This document shows, in pieces, positions 12,784-13,386 of a DNA stretch of 13,386 nucleotides (position 1 is its first letter; each line of letters starts with the position of its first letter). The notes beneath the pieces were generated by a model. The model was not told where the DNA came from. It ran no database searches and worked only from the letters and a program-made list of their open reading frames with translations. The position numbers were made by a program, and so were the translations under genes. The DNA comes from Methylopumilus sp036745495 (GTDB lineage Bacteria; Pseudomonadota; Gammaproteobacteria; Burkholderiales; Methylophilaceae), in assembly GCA_036745495.1 (NCBI GenBank), contig DAIOGA010000020.1, positions 1-13,386 on the forward strand, given 5' to 3'.

Positions 12784-13386
12784 TTATAGCTTAGGTGAAA
12801 CAATCATTTTAACCGTAAATCGGTCAGCGCTGTCCCAACCATATCCAGCACCTAAGTGAATATCCCATTCTTTTAAGGGGCCATGCTCAATCTGAGTATT
12901 GGCAACTAAAAATAATTGTTTAGCTTGCTCGTTACTTGGTAAAAAATTCCTATAAGGGCCTATTACTTGATAATACTCAATACCAACAGATTTAAAAAAT
13001 CCCTCACTTCGCAGCAATGCGCTTCCATACATATTGAGATCTGGCGTTTCATCTTTATTCCTTGAGAGTTTTTTATCTAAAACTGGATTGATAGCAAATG
13101 ACCAATCTTGACCTTCCCATGCACCAATAAAACGTGCTTCAGAGGTTTTATTTGAATCGTCCATACCATTTTTTAATTGTGCATATTCCACATTAACTCC
13201 TAACGACCAGGGGTTATGCTCGTCAGATTGAATTGGCATCCATTTAATTCTTGGCTTATAGCCGGCTACCTCATAGCCATATTGAGGCGTATAAATCATA
13301 GGCAAATAAAAACCTAATTCAAATGTTTTGGAGAGGCCATATGAAAATTCAGGGGTAAGTCTTATACCGCGATCAGTTACACGTTC
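12784..13386 (-). CDS. Outer-membrane beta-barrel-like protein (partial, N-terminus beyond window)
   Basis: 200 residues are in the window, and the frame is open through base 13386: upstream of the apparent TTG/ATG starts near 13300 it continues with ERVTDRGIRLTPEFSYGLSK, so the true start lies outside. The sequence has alternating polar/hydrophobic strands with aromatic girdle residues and Gly/Asn turns (LTPEFSYGLSKTFELGFYLP, WSLGVNVEYAQL, ARFIGAWEGQDWSFAINPV, WDIHLGAGYGW), as in 'MetA-pathway of phenol degradation'-type or related outer-membrane barrels. Family membership is tentative and the substrate unknown. The last residue is Leu rather than the usual Phe. It is the upstream partner of the GT39 gene. 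Confidence 0.6.
   Translation of the reverse strand, partial: ERVTDRGIRLTPEFSYGLSKTFELGFYLPMIYTPQYGYEVAGYKPRIKWMPIQSDEHNPWSLGVNVEYAQLKNGMDDSNKTSEARFIGAWEGQDWSFAINPVLDKKLSRNKDETPDLNMYGSALLRSEGFFKSVGIEYYQVIGPYRNFLPSNEQAKQLFLVANTQIEHGPLKEWDIHLGAGYGWDSADRFTVKMIVSPKL

Noticed and set aside
13297..13305. TTG or ATG as the start of the barrel protein
   Set aside because: The frame stays open with barrel-like sequence to the window edge, so the gene is truncated, not started here.

Overview
The window looks like a compact, AT-rich chromosome segment of a streamlined methylotrophic betaproteobacterium. The family Methylophilaceae (OM43 / Methylopumilus-like lineage) is the best guess. This rests on a partial PQQ-dependent methanol dehydrogenase of the XoxF type at the left edge, a proteobacterial HU gene, very short intergenic gaps, and three convergent gene pairs whose stop codons overlap by 4 bp. 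The placement is an inference from gene content; there is no rRNA or other marker here.

Left to right: xoxF (minus strand, C-terminal part outside the window) is divergent from a two-gene unit on the plus strand, a proline iminopeptidase-like hydrolase and a YihY/BrkB membrane protein fused to a cyclic-nucleotide-binding-like domain. The 284-bp xoxF/pip spacer holds a good sigma70-type promoter for xoxF and an 11-bp-periodic repeat array in the predicted xoxF leader. Next, on the minus strand, a YqhA/UPF0114 membrane protein precedes a TPR protein with a C-terminal 2-oxoglutarate/Fe(II) dioxygenase-like domain, which carries a perfect 30-bp palindrome just inside its coding start. A RodZ-like HTH/membrane protein (plus) faces a UmuD/LexA-like autoprotease (minus) that has an extra DNA-binding-like N-terminus and no umuC beside it. 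That gene is divergent from hupB (HU), whose leader can fold and which ends in a perfect intrinsic terminator. Then come a ClsB-like cardiolipin synthase, a convergent secreted YHS-like/pentapeptide-repeat protein, a divergent pair of a short-chain dehydrogenase and an AlkA-family 3-methyladenine glycosylase, and on the minus strand an outer-membrane beta-barrel-like protein (N-terminus outside the window) followed by an ArnT-like GT39 glycosyltransferase.

Functional themes are methanol oxidation in the periplasm (xoxF), envelope biogenesis and phospholipid or surface-glycan synthesis (YihY-like, RodZ-like, ClsB, GT39, barrel protein), and DNA maintenance or damage response (UmuD-like, HU, AlkA-like). 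No tRNA, rRNA, CRISPR array, insertion sequence or phage gene was seen. The most notable signals beyond gene content are the 30-bp coding palindrome, the xoxF leader array, and the orphan UmuD-like protein with its own DNA-binding-like N-terminus.
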